Shown: in pieces, positions 9,982 to 19,030 of the stretch | How positions within the stretch are numbered: the stretch's first letter is position 1 | Layout: every line of letters begins with the position of its first letter | From: Thiotrichales bacterium 19S3-11 | GTDB lineage: Bacteria > Pseudomonadota > Gammaproteobacteria > Francisellales > Francisellaceae | Assembly (NCBI GenBank): GCA_021713295.1 | Contig: JAKJJU010000008.1 | Location: 20,832 to 84,831 of the forward strand | Reading direction: 5' to 3' | DNA length: 64,000 nt | The notes under the pieces: generated by a model | The model's database searches: none | The model's input: only the letters and a program-made list of their open reading frames with translations | What the model was told of the DNA's origin: nothing | Position numbers and translations under genes: made by a program

Positions 9982-10755
9982 TTAAGATTTAATTTTGACA
10001 CCACGTTTGATGCAATGATAACAAACCATATATAAAATAATAATCACCAAACAAACCATTGATGCGGCAAACCATGGACTAATAATTTTAGCACCTAGGC
10101 TAGCATAGCGAAAAAAGTCAACAATATAGAAAATTGGATTAAATTGCGCAATGGCTCTCCAAAGTGGAGGCAACATAGACAAACTAAAAAAGACCCCTCC
10201 TAAATAAGTTAGTGGTAATAAAAAGAATGTAGAAACCACCTGAGTATCATCAAATTTTTGAGAAAAAATACCATTAACCAAACCGCCTAGTGCAAATGCA
10301 ACGCTACTTAATAACAAAGCAACAATCATTAATGGTAAAGAATAAATACTTAATGCACCAAATAGCATTGCAACAATACTTACCAAAACACCAACAATAA
10401 GACCACGAAACACGGCACCTGAGACATAACCAAAAATCATAATATGCGCATTTAATGGCGCAATATACATTTCTTCAATACAACGAGAAAAACGATCACC
10501 AAAAAATGAACCAACAATATTTGCATAAGTATTGTTAGTCACAGCCATAACAATAAGCCCTGGTGTAATATAGTGAATATAAGAAACACCATGTATATAG
10601 CCAACCCTTGAACCAATTACCTTACCAAATATTAAAAAATATAATGTCATTGTAATGACAGAAGGTAGTAAACTTTGAGGCCAAATACGAAAAATTCGTG
10701 TTACCTCTTTATAAAATATAGCTAAAAATGCAAACCAATAATCACGTAATGTCAT
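9982..10755 (-). CDS. ABC-2 type transporter permease (YadH-like)
   Basis: About 257 residues with six predicted membrane helices and the ABC-2 membrane signature LPLTYLGGVFFSLSMLPPLWR near the end. It resembles E. coli YadH, the partner of the YadG ATPase, and the ATPase gene lies directly upstream in the same operon. I place the start at the ATG at 10755, which has GGGGA five bases before it; an upstream ATG at 10776 would overlap the ATPase gene by 7 bases and add seven residues. It is probably an exporter of a drug, lipid or polysaccharide; the substrate cannot be deduced. Confidence 0.88.
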   Translation of the reverse strand: MTLRDYWFAFLAIFYKEVTRIFRIWPQSLLPSVITMTLYFLIFGKVIGSRVGYIHGVSYIHYITPGLIVMAVTNNTYANIVGSFFGDRFSRCIEEMYIAPLNAHIMIFGYVSGAVFRGLIVGVLVSIVAMLFGALSIYSLPLMIVALLLSSVAFALGGLVNGIFSQKFDDTQVVSTFFLLPLTYLGGVFFSLSMLPPLWRAIAQFNPIFYIVDFFRYASLGAKIISPWFAASMVCLVIIILYMVCYHCIKRGVKIKS

Positions 10756-10769
10756 AATATTCCCCAAAC

Positions 10770-11735
10770 CTAGCATGTTGTTCCATTATTTTGACGAACT
10801 AAATCAATAAATAACTGCTCAAGCCTTGCCTTTTTATTTCTTGCACTAATAACTTGAATATGATGACTGGTCAAAACACTAAAAATATCATTTAATGTGT
10901 ATGATTTATCTACCGTTACTTCCAAAGTCAAGGGGTCAGGTAACTGCACTTGAAGCGCTGTTGCATCATTTAAGTGGTTGATACTCTCTAGAGGCGTTTT
11001 CAAATCAAATACAAAAGTTTCTTTATCTAAATTCCTTAATAACGATCTCATATCTGTATTAGCGAATACTTTACCCTTATTCATTAATGCGATACGATTA
11101 CACATATTCTCAGCTTCTTCTAGATAATGAGTGGTCAAAATAATGGTTAGACCTTCCTCTTTATTCAACTTAGTAAGCACTTCCCACATTGCATGACGAA
11201 TCTCAACATCAACACCTGCCGTAGGCTCATCCAGTATCAATAACTTAGGATTATGAACTAAAGCTCTTGCAATCATTAATCGGCGTTTCATGCCTCCAGA
11301 TAAATACCGAATTTGCGCATCCCTTTTATCCCATAAATGCATTTCTTTTAATCGCATTTCAGCACGTTTTTTTGCTTCAGCACGACGAATACCAAAATAA
11401 CCTGCTTGATTAATTAAAATATGCATTGGCGTTTCAAAAATTGCTAAATTAACTTCCTGCGGCATAACACCTAATAAGCACTTAGCTTTTGAGGGATTTG
11501 CATCTAAATCAACGTCAAAAATACGAATTTTACCGCTAGTTTTAGTCACCAATGACGAAATCATACCAATTGTTGTGGATTTTCCTGCTCCATTAGGCCC
11601 TAATAAGGCAAAAAAATCGCCTGAATTAACCGATAATGAGATATCATCAACTGCCTTAAACCCATCGCTATGACCCTCAATTGGTTTATAAACCTTTGTA
11701 ACATGTTCAATAGACAATGCGGTTACACTACTCAT
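10770..11735 (-). CDS. ABC transporter ATP-binding protein (YadG-like)
   Basis: A 321-residue ATPase with Walker A GPNGAGKSTT (about 46-55), signature LSGGMKRRL (about 145), Walker B LLILDEPTAGVD (about 165-176) and the switch His in ILTTHYLEEAE. The C-terminal 80 residues form the extension usual in DrrA/CcmA-type exporters. It pairs with the ABC-2 permease that begins 15 bases after its stop, so the two form an export system of unknown substrate. The upstream region (11736-11977) contains AT-rich sequence but no clear promoter hexamers. Confidence 0.9.
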   Translation of the reverse strand: MSSVTALSIEHVTKVYKPIEGHSDGFKAVDDISLSVNSGDFFALLGPNGAGKSTTIGMISSLVTKTSGKIRIFDVDLDANPSKAKCLLGVMPQEVNLAIFETPMHILINQAGYFGIRRAEAKKRAEMRLKEMHLWDKRDAQIRYLSGGMKRRLMIARALVHNPKLLILDEPTAGVDVEIRHAMWEVLTKLNKEEGLTIILTTHYLEEAENMCNRIALMNKGKVFANTDMRSLLRNLDKETFVFDLKTPLESINHLNDATALQVQLPDPLTLEVTVDKSYTLNDIFSVLTSHHIQVISARNKKARLEQLFIDLVRQNNGTTC

Positions 11736-11977
11736 AAAACAACCTTAAATGTATATCTATTTTAAATTTATAAACATATATAGCAATTAGAACGCTAACA
11801 TCATAATCGGCTTCTAATCGAATGAAAAGCAATAAACTTGCAATGCATATTTTTTTTTAAAAACGCTTGATAATTAATGATGTTCTGCGCATCGAAAAAT
11901 CAATGATAAGCGCATATTACCAAAGATAAGACTTAATATATAAACATTATTTTATATCGAAAAATACGATAAATAAA

Positions 11978-12065
11978 TGGTGCCCGGGGCCGGACTCGAA
12001 CCGGCACGGAAGTTACTTCCGAGGGATTTTAAGTCCCTTGCGTCTACCAATTTCGCCACCCGGGC
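11978..12065 (-). tRNA. tRNA-Leu(UAA)
   Basis: An 88-nt cloverleaf read on the minus strand. The acceptor stem GCCCGGG (5' end at 12065) pairs with CCCGGGC, and CCA is encoded at 11980-11978. The anticodon loop CTTAAAA gives UAA. A long variable arm (CGGAAGTAACTTCCG) is typical of class II tRNA-Leu. It is the last gene of a four-tRNA operon. Confidence 0.96.
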
Positions 12066-12075
12066 AGCATATTTT

Positions 12076-12149
12076 TGGAGGCTGAGACCGGAATCGAACC
12101 GGTGTCCAAGGCTTTGCAGGCCTCTGCATAACCACTTTGCTACTCAGCC
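12076..12149 (-). tRNA. tRNA-Cys(GCA)
   Basis: A 74-nt cloverleaf. The acceptor GGCTGAG pairs with CTCAGCC; the anticodon loop CTGCAAA gives GCA. The discriminator base is U, as required by cysteinyl-tRNA synthetase, and CCA is encoded. It lies 10 bases upstream of tRNA-Leu in the same operon. Confidence 0.96.
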
Positions 12150-12153
12150 CAAC

Positions 12154-12229
12154 TGGAGCGGGAAACGGGACTCGAACCCGCGACCCCAACCTTGGCAAGG
12201 TTGTGCTCTACCAGCTGAGCTATTCCCGC
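12154..12229 (-). tRNA. tRNA-Gly(GCC), copy 2
   Basis: A 76-nt cloverleaf with acceptor GCGGGAA, anticodon loop TTGCCAA giving GCC, discriminator U and encoded CCA. The sequence appears identical to the copy at 12308-12383. It lies four bases upstream of tRNA-Cys. Confidence 0.96.
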
Positions 12230-12307
12230 AGCAAGTTTTTTATAAATTGCTACCAAGTTAAACTTCAAACTTTTAAGTTTCGCTTACTTAAATTATTACT
12301 CACTAAT

Positions 12308-12383
12308 TGGAGCGGGAAACGGGACTCGAACCCGCGACCCCAACCTTGGCAAGGTTGTGCTCTACCAGCTGAGCTATTCCCGC
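12308..12383 (-). tRNA. tRNA-Gly(GCC), copy 1
   Basis: Identical by eye to the tRNA-Gly at 12154-12229 and the first gene of the operon. The 78-base spacer between the copies is AT-rich and unlike the flanks, so only the tRNA itself is duplicated. The gene order Gly-Gly-Cys-Leu is common in gammaproteobacteria, often with one tRNA-Gly copy. Confidence 0.96.
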
Positions 12384-12396
12384 GAAACTGAAAGTC

Positions 12397-12424
12397 ATTA
12401 TACGGCGCGAGCTTATATTGTCAA
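12397..12424 (-). promoter_or_regulatory. Sigma-70 promoter of the tRNA-Gly-Gly-Cys-Leu operon
   Basis: On the minus strand a perfect -35 TTGACA (12424-12419) and a perfect -10 TATAAT (12402-12397) are separated by 16 bases, with the first tRNA starting 14 bases after the -10. This is the best match to consensus seen in the window. Confidence 0.85.
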
Positions 12425-12465
12425 CACTCGATTTCACCTTTTTAAACTTTTTTATTTCCTATTGA

Positions 12466-12891
12466 TTAATGCGCGTACAGTTCATGCTCAGCAAAGAAAA
12501 AAGCAACTTCTTGAGTCGCCGTTTCTCTTGCATCAGAACCGTGAACAGCATTTGCATCAATGCTATCTGCAAAGTCAGCACGTATTGTACCTGGCGCTGC
12601 TTCCTTAGGGTTGGTAGCTCCCATTAAATCACGATTTTTCAAGATTGCATTTTCGCCTTCTAATACCTGAACCATCACAGGACCAGAAATCATAAACTTA
12701 ACCAAATCTTTAAAAAATGGACGCTCTTTATGCACCGCATAAAACTGAGAAGCTTCTCTCTCAGACAAATACATCATTTTAGATGCAACCACTTTCAAGC
12801 CTGCTTTTTCAAAGCGGCTATATATTTCACCAATTACATTTTTTGCAACTGCATCAGGTTTAATAATTGATAACGTACGTTCTACTGCCAT
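12466..12891 (-). CDS. ndk: Nucleoside diphosphate kinase
   Basis: A 141-residue, full-length NDK. It transfers the terminal phosphate of ATP to NDPs through a phosphohistidine; the active site NAVHGSD has H117, and KPDAV near residue 11 is the conserved N-terminal block. It is encoded just upstream (on the same strand) of the tRNA operon but has its own likely promoter. AGGAG precedes the ATG. Confidence 0.97.
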   Translation of the reverse strand: MAVERTLSIIKPDAVAKNVIGEIYSRFEKAGLKVVASKMMYLSEREASQFYAVHKERPFFKDLVKFMISGPVMVQVLEGENAILKNRDLMGATNPKEAAPGTIRADFADSIDANAVHGSDARETATQEVAFFFAEHELYAH

Positions 12892-12954
12892 TTTTTTCTC
12901 CTCATATTTATAGCAAATATCACTGACAAAAATTTTTAAAATCTTGTGATCGGC

Positions 12955-12983
12955 ATTATAATAGAGTCAATTCAATATGCCCA
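12955..12983 (-). promoter_or_regulatory. Probable ndk promoter
   Basis: On the minus strand TGGGCA (12983-12978), a 17-base spacer and a perfect TATAAT (12960-12955) precede the ndk ATG by 63 bases. The -35 matches consensus at four of six positions. Confidence 0.45.
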
Positions 12984-13025
12984 GAGCTCAATATAATTTT
13001 TTATGAAAATTTCTTCAAAAAGCGC

Positions 13026-13054
13026 TTGACCTAGCTATAAGAATTCGGTTTAAT
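13026..13054 (+). promoter_or_regulatory. Promoter of tRNA-Phe
   Basis: TTGACC at 13026-13031 and TTTAAT at 13049-13054 are spaced by 17 bases and end 10 bases before the tRNA-Phe 5' end, as expected of a stable-RNA promoter. Confidence 0.7.
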
Positions 13055-13064
13055 ACGTCACATC

Positions 13065-13140
<76 letters not shown>

Positions 13141-13280
13141 TCATTTAAACCCATATCAATCAACAGATTAGTGAACAATATATTTATAAATTATTACTTC
13201 TTAAAATCACTAATGGGTACCGCAGGGGTACCAAGAATTTCTGACCTTCTTCATTTTGGCGTTAATTGAGTAATTGTCTG

Positions 13281-13760
13281 CTATCCGTCTTTGTTCAAGC
13301 TTCTTGTAGTAGTTTTTCCATTTTCATTATTTTCATAATGATAAAAAATGGCTGCGGAACTTTTTAGCTTTTCTTCTGCATCAAGAATTTTAGCATGAGT
13401 CATAACAATCTCAGTAATGTCATACTCTTTATCATCAAACAAAGTTTTTTCTAAATTTTTATTTTCATTGAAAGAAAGCCAATAGTTAGGTGTGCGCTTT
13501 TTACTATCTTCTAGATTAACATAGGCTCCTTTTTCAACTAAATAATTCACAATATCAAAACGATTATATTTGGCAGCAAGATGTAAAAGCGATCGCCCCT
13601 TACCGTCTATTTGATTAACATCGGCTCCTTCTTCAACTAATGACTTAAATTCAATAAACTGATTCACCTCATTGTCTGAATCATCATCAGCTAATTGTTC
13701 ACTATTTTTGATTAGGCTAACTAATTTAACATCAAGACGTTTTGGTTGTTTTGTTTTCAT
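13281..13760 (-). CDS. Small ankyrin-repeat protein
   Basis: A 159-residue soluble protein. Residues about 27-95 form two or three ankyrin units, with FKSLVEEGADVNQIDGKGRS, LLHLAAKYNRFDIVNYLVEK and GAYVNLEDSKKRTPNYWLSF showing the hairpin and two-helix pattern. The rest is polar, with no signal peptide and no enzymatic motif. Ankyrin repeats bind proteins; in host-associated bacteria they often occur in effectors, but this is not proof. A strong GGGAGGGG lies before ATG. It faces tRNA-Phe convergently and may belong to an insertion at that tRNA. Confidence 0.75.
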   Translation of the reverse strand: MKTKQPKRLDVKLVSLIKNSEQLADDDSDNEVNQFIEFKSLVEEGADVNQIDGKGRSLLHLAAKYNRFDIVNYLVEKGAYVNLEDSKKRTPNYWLSFNENKNLEKTLFDDKEYDITEIVMTHAKILDAEEKLKSSAAIFYHYENNENGKTTTRSLNKDG

Positions 13761-13900
13761 AAATCCCCTCCCATGCTTATTTTAAAATTACAATGTATTA
13801 TATGTAGATACCAAGCTGAAATACATGGAATATTTATTACAAAATTAACTAGAAACAACTCAATTTAAATATATAGTTATCACTTAGATAACATATAGAA

Positions 13901-15202
13901 CTACCCTATCACATCAAATGTATTTTGTTCATTCACACCAAATAATCTGCGATGCATTTTAAATAGAAATTGATCGGTCATACCACTGATGTAATCAGCA
14001 ATAACGCGCATTTTTTGTGCTTCATCTTGAGCTATTTCATATTTTTGATACTCTTCTTTTGGCATTAATTTAGGCCTTACAACAAAAACATCAAATACCT
14101 GCATAATTGCGCGCATTCCACCTTGACGAATTGACTTTACATGTTGACTGTTTATCATTCTATCTTTTACTAAGTCTTTTAGTTTTTTAATAAAATCACT
14201 GGTTGTCTTGTCTCTAAACTCTACATTATACTTCAATAACGGTTCTGAAAAATTAGTCATTATTTTTATTTGTATCTCAAGCATTACTTTATGAACTAAT
14301 TGACTAATAGCTTCTTTAGGTTTCTGATGATCATTTGAGAATAGGTCATCAACCAGACTTTCTCCCATAAAGCTTTTAATTTCATTACTAGTATCAATAT
14401 CTTCCTTATTGATCAACTTAAAAAATAAAGCATCTTCTAAATCATGAATGCTATATGAAATCTCATCTGCAATATCCATAATACTACAATCAAACGTTTT
14501 ATATTGTGCTTTATCATTCTTATTTAGTTGCTGAAATTCATCCCTGTCATAGCCACTTTCAAACTCAGAAGTGACTTTATTAACAATGTCTTCTTCTTCA
14601 TCATAATAGCACTTAGGTGGCAACCAATCATCCTGTTTAATTAGATTATTTTTATCCTCTATAGCTCTATTTTCTGTTTTTGGAAATTTAGAATATTTAA
14701 CCGGATATTTAAGTACACCTAATAAAGTTCTTTTTGTCAAATTCAAAGGGGATATTTTAGTAATTAACCTTAGTGTTTGCGCATTACCTTCAAAGCCTCC
14801 AAAATTACGCATTTTATAATTTAATGCAACTTCTCCAGAGTGTCCAAATGGTGGATGACCAATATCATGAAGTAAACCAATCGTAAAAAGTAAAGATTCA
14901 ATATCATGACTTTGACTTTTTATAAATTCACAAGCTTCAGTATCTGCAATACTATTAACTCTACCTCTTAAACTACGCAAGATATTTTGTGCAATTGAAG
15001 CAACTTCAATTGAGTGTGTTAGTCGATTTCTATGAAAATCAGATTCATTTCCACTAACAATTTGTAACTTGCCTTGAAGTCTTCTAAAAGGAAATGAATG
15101 AATTACTCGACAGCAATCACGCTCATAAGCACTTCGATGATCATCTAACTTTTCCGCAATCCCTTTTAGTCTATGAGTATGCCAACAGCCATTATTACTC
15201 AT
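13901..15202 (-). CDS. dgt: Deoxyguanosinetriphosphate triphosphohydrolase-like HD protein
   Basis: About 433 residues of the dGTPase family, which hydrolyses dNTPs to nucleosides and triphosphate. Visible motifs are HRNRLTHSIEVA (first His), LLHDIGHPPFGHSGE (HD pair) and MDIADEISYSIHDLEDA (C-terminal metal Asp). The early FRRLQGKLQIV and C-terminal phosphohydrolase region match the family. I start at ATG 15202, preceded by AGGGG seven bases away; an upstream ATG would overlap the divergent antitoxin gene. The interior is rather divergent and Lys/Glu-rich. It may be housekeeping dNTP control or phage defence by dNTP depletion; context (toxin-antitoxin, ankyrin) leans slightly to the accessory side. 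Confidence 0.85.
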   Translation of the reverse strand: MSNNGCWHTHRLKGIAEKLDDHRSAYERDCCRVIHSFPFRRLQGKLQIVSGNESDFHRNRLTHSIEVASIAQNILRSLRGRVNSIADTEACEFIKSQSHDIESLLFTIGLLHDIGHPPFGHSGEVALNYKMRNFGGFEGNAQTLRLITKISPLNLTKRTLLGVLKYPVKYSKFPKTENRAIEDKNNLIKQDDWLPPKCYYDEEEDIVNKVTSEFESGYDRDEFQQLNKNDKAQYKTFDCSIMDIADEISYSIHDLEDALFFKLINKEDIDTSNEIKSFMGESLVDDLFSNDHQKPKEAISQLVHKVMLEIQIKIMTNFSEPLLKYNVEFRDKTTSDFIKKLKDLVKDRMINSQHVKSIRQGGMRAIMQVFDVFVVRPKLMPKEEYQKYEIAQDEAQKMRVIADYISGMTDQFLFKMHRRLFGVNEQNTFDVIG

Positions 15203-15272
15203 CTCAATACCCCTAATTAGCTTTAAAGATAAAAATAAGTATAACGTTAAATAAAATATTGGAATACACATC

Positions 15273-15527
15273 ATGACTACGCATGCAAAAATTCAAAAAT
15301 GGGGAAATGGCCTTGGATTAGGTATCTCTGGTATTATTCGTGAATTACCAAAATTTAAAGAAGGCACCAAAGTTGAAATTGAAGTCACTGAAAATGGATT
15401 TACAGTTACAAAAGCACAAAAATGTAGGCAACTTCCTTTTACAGAGTCTGAACTACTAGATGACTTATCTCCTGAAGGTGCACATACTGACTTACTTGCA
15501 TCGCCTTTAGCAAGTGAAATAGAGTAA
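15273..15527 (+). CDS. mazE: MazE-type antitoxin (AbrB/SpoVT fold)
   Basis: An 84-residue protein starting HAKIQKWGNGLGLGISGIIR, the swapped-hairpin DNA-binding motif of MazE, followed by an acidic tail of the kind that wraps the toxin. Antitoxins of this family neutralise MazF and repress their own operon. The toxin gene begins six bases after its stop. It is divergent from dgt, with about 70 bases between the starts. Confidence 0.88.
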   Translation: MTTHAKIQKWGNGLGLGISGIIRELPKFKEGTKVEIEVTENGFTVTKAQKCRQLPFTESELLDDLSPEGAHTDLLASPLASEIE

Positions 15528-15533
15528 CCAATT

Positions 15534-15893
15534 ATGCCTAAACCCTACATCCCTGATCGAAATCATATCATATGGTTTGACTTTGAACCTACCAAAGGCA
15601 AAGGAATTGGTAAATACTGTCCTACTTTTGTATTATCTTCAAAACAGTATAATCAATCTACTGGCCTAGTTATTTGCTGCCCTATTAGCACAAGTATTCG
15701 TAGCACAAAAACTGAAGTACCAATCTCTAATCTTGAACAACCTTCTGTAATTGCTGCAAGTTTAATTCAAACTCTTTCTTGGAAAGAAAGAAAAGCAAAA
15801 TTCATTACAAATGCTGATACTGATGTAATAAATCAAGTGCTCTATCGAATTATTCCATTAATTGGTGCCGAAAAACTTTTTAACACGCTATAA
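15534..15893 (+). CDS. mazF: MazF-type endoribonuclease toxin
   Basis: A 119-residue PemK/MazF-fold protein. Family signatures are RNHIIWFDFEPTKGKGIGKY near the N-terminus (where RGD-like residues usually lie), PTFVLSSKQYNQSTGLVICC (conserved strand with RP.lVls..yN...g.vi.cp) and SLIQTLSWKERK. Toxins of this family cut mRNA at short sequence motifs; specificity cannot be inferred. Together with the antitoxin gene just upstream it forms a type II toxin-antitoxin operon. It appears intact. Confidence 0.88.
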   Translation: MPKPYIPDRNHIIWFDFEPTKGKGIGKYCPTFVLSSKQYNQSTGLVICCPISTSIRSTKTEVPISNLEQPSVIAASLIQTLSWKERKAKFITNADTDVINQVLYRIIPLIGAEKLFNTL

Positions 15894-16068
15894 TTATTTT
15901 GTGATAACTAAAATTTAAGTCTGACCTTTTTGATTAAAAAGCAAACAAAATAAAAAAGTACCAACAAAGTTAATTTTAATAAAATTCATAAAAGGCATTG
16001 CATCAACCTTAAAAATACGCTAAAAAACCACTTAAACTTAAGAGAAATTAAATAGACTTGACTGTATT

Positions 16069-18387
16069 ATGAGCAAAAATTTAGTAATTGTCGAATCGCC
16101 GGCAAAATCAAAAACCATCGAAAAATATTTAGGAAAAGACTTTGAAGTGCTTGCATCCTACGGACATGTAAGAGACTTACCTTCTAAAGAGTCTTCTATT
16201 GAACCAGATAATGATTTCCTTATGCATTATCAGGTTATTGAGCGAAATGCTCGACATTTAGAGGCTATCAAAAAAGCAGCGAAGAAATCAGAAACCATCT
16301 ATCTTGCAACTGACCCGGATCGCGAAGGTGAAGCAATTTCATGGCATGTTTGTGAGGTACTAAAAGATGCGGGCTTATTAGAAAATAAAATAGTGCAGCG
16401 CATCGTTTTCCATGAAATCACAAAAAAAGCAGTGCAAGATGCCATTGCAAATCCGCGCACACTCTCTAATGAAATGATTAATGCACAACAAGCACGCCGC
16501 GCTTTAGATTTTCTTGTCGGATTTAACTTATCACCACTACTTTGGAAAAAAGTTCAACGCGGCTTATCTGCTGGACGAGTACAAAGCCCAGCATTACGCC
16601 TAATTGTTGAACGTGAAATTGAAATTGAAGCATTTATTACCCAAGAATATTGGAGTATTCATGCCAATGTTTCAGCAAAAGATCAGCCGTTTGATGCACA
16701 CTTAACCATTTTTAATAACAATAAACTTGAAAAGTTTGATATCTCTGATGAAACTCAAGCAAAAACAGTTGTTGAAGCAATTGATCAGACAGCAGAAGGC
16801 AAACTAACGGTTTCAAATGTTGAGAGAAAACAACGAAAACGTCAACCTTCTCCACCATTTACAACGTCTACTTTACAGCAAGAAGCTTCGCGTAAGCTTG
16901 GCTTTAGCACCAAACGTACCATGATGGTTGCTCAGCAACTATATGAAGGTATCGACTTAAAAGGTGAAGGACCTGTCGGTTTGATCACCTATATGCGTAC
17001 CGACTCTGTTAACCTCTCTAACGATGCTATTGATGAAATTCGCCAATACATACAAGATAAATTTGATAGTAAAATGCTACCTGATAGCCCTAGACTATTT
17101 AAAACAAAGTCAAAAAGCGCACAAGAAGCACATGAAGCAATTCGCCCAAGTAGCGTGTTACGCCACCCTGATGAATTAAAATCAATACTAAGTGCTGACC
17201 AATTGAAACTATATACACTCATTTGGAAACGAACGGTTGCCTGTCAGATGATGCATGCAGTGATTAATACACTAAGCATCGATTTAAATGCTAGAGAAAA
17301 ACATATTTTTAGAGCGTCAGGTTCTACCATTAAAGAACCCGGATTTATGGCTGTATATCAAGAAACAAAAGAGGCTAAGAAAGACTCTGAAGAAATGGAC
17401 AAACAAAATTTACCTGACTTAGCCATTGGTGATTTAGTTGATTTATTAGAAATTATACCTAAACAGCATTTCACTGAGCCACCACCACGCTATAGTGAAG
17501 CAGGTTTAGTTAAAGCATTAGAAGAATATGGTATTGGCCGACCATCCACTTATGTTGCGATTATTTCAACGCTACAACAACGTGGTTATGCTGAAATCAA
17601 ACAAAAACGTTTTCACCCAACTGATATTGGACGTATTGTTAACAAGTTCTTAGTTGAATACTTCCCTCGCTATATCGACTATGGGTTTACAGCAAAACTT
17701 GAAGATGCATTAGATGAAATATCCTGTGGCGAAAAAGAATGGATTCCATTAATGCATGACTTTTGGAAGCCATTTAAAGAGCAAGTCCAAACCATTGATC
17801 AATCAGTTAAAAAAAGCGATGTTACTCAAGAGGCCATCGATGAAAACTGCCCTCAATGCGATAGCCAATTAATGATTCGCCTAGGTAAACGTGGTCGGTT
17901 TATTGGTTGTTCAAATTACCCTGAGTGTGATTACACAAGAAATTTGCAGACGGATAATCAGGAGGATGACGAATCAAATGAACCTGAAATCGTAGCCGAT
18001 AGAAAATGCCCTGAATGTCAACATGACCTATTAATCAAACAAGGCCGCTACGGAAAATTTATTGGCTGTTCAAATTATCCTAATTGCAAGCATATGGAAC
18101 CATTAGAAAAGCCAAAAGATACCGGTGTTCACTGCCCTAAATGTAAAACAGGTGAAATTGTTGAGAAAAAATCCCGTAGAGGCAAGGTGTTTTATGCATG
18201 CAATGGTTACCCGAAATGTAAATATTCGCTGTGGTATCCACCACATGATGAAGCTTGCCCAAAATGCAACTGGCCCATTGTTATCATTAAAACAACCAAA
18301 AAACGTGGTGTAGAAAAACTTTGCCCTCAAGAAGATTGTGATTTTTGTGAGGTATTAGAGTCTGCAAAAGAGAATGAAAAAGAGTAA
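16069..18387 (+). CDS. topA: DNA topoisomerase I
   Basis: A 772-residue type IA topoisomerase. The TOPRIM domain begins NLVIVESPAKSKTIEKYLG and has TDPDREGEAI near residues 80-90; the catalytic tyrosine is Y308 in GLITYMRTDS. The C-terminus has four zinc-ribbon repeats, each with two CPxC-type or CxxxxC pairs (about 600-765), as in E. coli TopA. It relaxes negative supercoils behind RNA polymerase. In many relatives topA sits near dprA-smg; here those genes are 15 kb away. ATG 16069 gives the usual MSKNLVIVES start. Confidence 0.97.
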   Translation: MSKNLVIVESPAKSKTIEKYLGKDFEVLASYGHVRDLPSKESSIEPDNDFLMHYQVIERNARHLEAIKKAAKKSETIYLATDPDREGEAISWHVCEVLKDAGLLENKIVQRIVFHEITKKAVQDAIANPRTLSNEMINAQQARRALDFLVGFNLSPLLWKKVQRGLSAGRVQSPALRLIVEREIEIEAFITQEYWSIHANVSAKDQPFDAHLTIFNNNKLEKFDISDETQAKTVVEAIDQTAEGKLTVSNVERKQRKRQPSPPFTTSTLQQEASRKLGFSTKRTMMVAQQLYEGIDLKGEGPVGLITYMRTDSVNLSNDAIDEIRQYIQDKFDSKMLPDSPRLFKTKSKSAQEAHEAIRPSSVLRHPDELKSILSADQLKLYTLIWKRTVACQMMHAVINTLSIDLNAREKHIFRASGSTIKEPGFMAVYQETKEAKKDSEEMDKQNLPDLAIGDLVDLLEIIPKQHFTEPPPRYSEAGLVKALEEYGIGRPSTYVAIISTLQQRGYAEIKQKRFHPTDIGRIVNKFLVEYFPRYIDYGFTAKLEDALDEISCGEKEWIPLMHDFWKPFKEQVQTIDQSVKKSDVTQEAIDENCPQCDSQLMIRLGKRGRFIGCSNYPECDYTRNLQTDNQEDDESNEPEIVADRKCPECQHDLLIKQGRYGKFIGCSNYPNCKHMEPLEKPKDTGVHCPKCKTGEIVEKKSRRGKVFYACNGYPKCKYSLWYPPHDEACPKCNWPIVIIKTTKKRGVEKLCPQEDCDFCEVLESAKENEKE

Positions 18388-18469
18388 ATCTTTTCTTAAA
18401 ACCATGCTACACCTGAGCTAAATCTATGCTAAAATAGCATCGTTTGACACAAACTAAATAGCCATTAAC

Positions 18470-19030
18470 ATGAATGACCTTAAATTATTCGATAAATTAA
18501 AAAAAATTAAGCTGATTATTTATGACGTTGATGGCGTTATGACTGATGGCCGTATTATTTTAGGCAACCATCCAGATGATGAATTAAAACACTTTAATGT
18601 TAAAGATGGTTTAGGAATCAAGCTCCTACAAAAGCTTGGCATTAAACAAGTTATTTTAACTGGCAAACAAAGTACATTAGTTGAAAAACGCTTCACTCAC
18701 TTAGGCATTGATGCTATTTATCAAGGTAGAGGCAACAAAATTAAAACGTTTGAAGAAATCATAGCTAGATTTCACATCAAGGCTGATGCAATTCTAATGG
18801 TTGGTGATGATTTGCCTGATCTAGCATTAATGAAACGCTGTGGATGCAGTATTACCGTTAATGACGCGCATCCTTGGCTATTTGAATACGTTGATTACAT
18901 TAGCAAAGCTAAAGGTGGCAAAGGCGCCGTTAGAGAAATTACCGATCTAATTTTATCGGCACACCATTTAAAGGAAAAAATTATACAAGATTTCATCGAA
19001 TTTGGTGAGGCCAAAATCAATGTTCTTTAG
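18470..19030 (+). CDS. kdsC: 3-deoxy-D-manno-octulosonate 8-phosphate phosphatase
   Basis: A 186-residue HAD phosphatase without a cap domain. YDVDGVMTDG near residue 19 holds the nucleophile Asp and acid/base Asp; LTGKQS and MVGDDLPDLALM are the later HAD motifs; GGKGAVREI near the end is a KdsC hallmark. It removes phosphate from Kdo-8-P to give Kdo for the LPS inner core. It is the first gene of the kdsC-lptC-lptA-lptB run; the lptC start lies within its last codons, so the genes are translationally coupled. Confidence 0.95.
   Translation: MNDLKLFDKLKKIKLIIYDVDGVMTDGRIILGNHPDDELKHFNVKDGLGIKLLQKLGIKQVILTGKQSTLVEKRFTHLGIDAIYQGRGNKIKTFEEIIARFHIKADAILMVGDDLPDLALMKRCGCSITVNDAHPWLFEYVDYISKAKGGKGAVREITDLILSAHHLKEKIIQDFIEFGEAKINVL

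Noticed and set aside
11977..12391. Open frames across the tRNA cluster that translate as Gly/Arg/Pro-rich proteins
   Set aside because: They run over four complete tRNA cloverleaves; two share the same peptide because the tRNA-Gly copies are identical.
13208..13232. GGTACC-gcagg-GGTACC after tRNA-Phe as a definite attachment site
   Set aside because: It is a short palindrome pair with no tRNA sequence repeated; kept only as supporting context for an island.
18426..18440. ATGCTA-aaa-TAGCAT dyad before kdsC
   Set aside because: Short and possibly part of a -10 region; no T run for a terminator.
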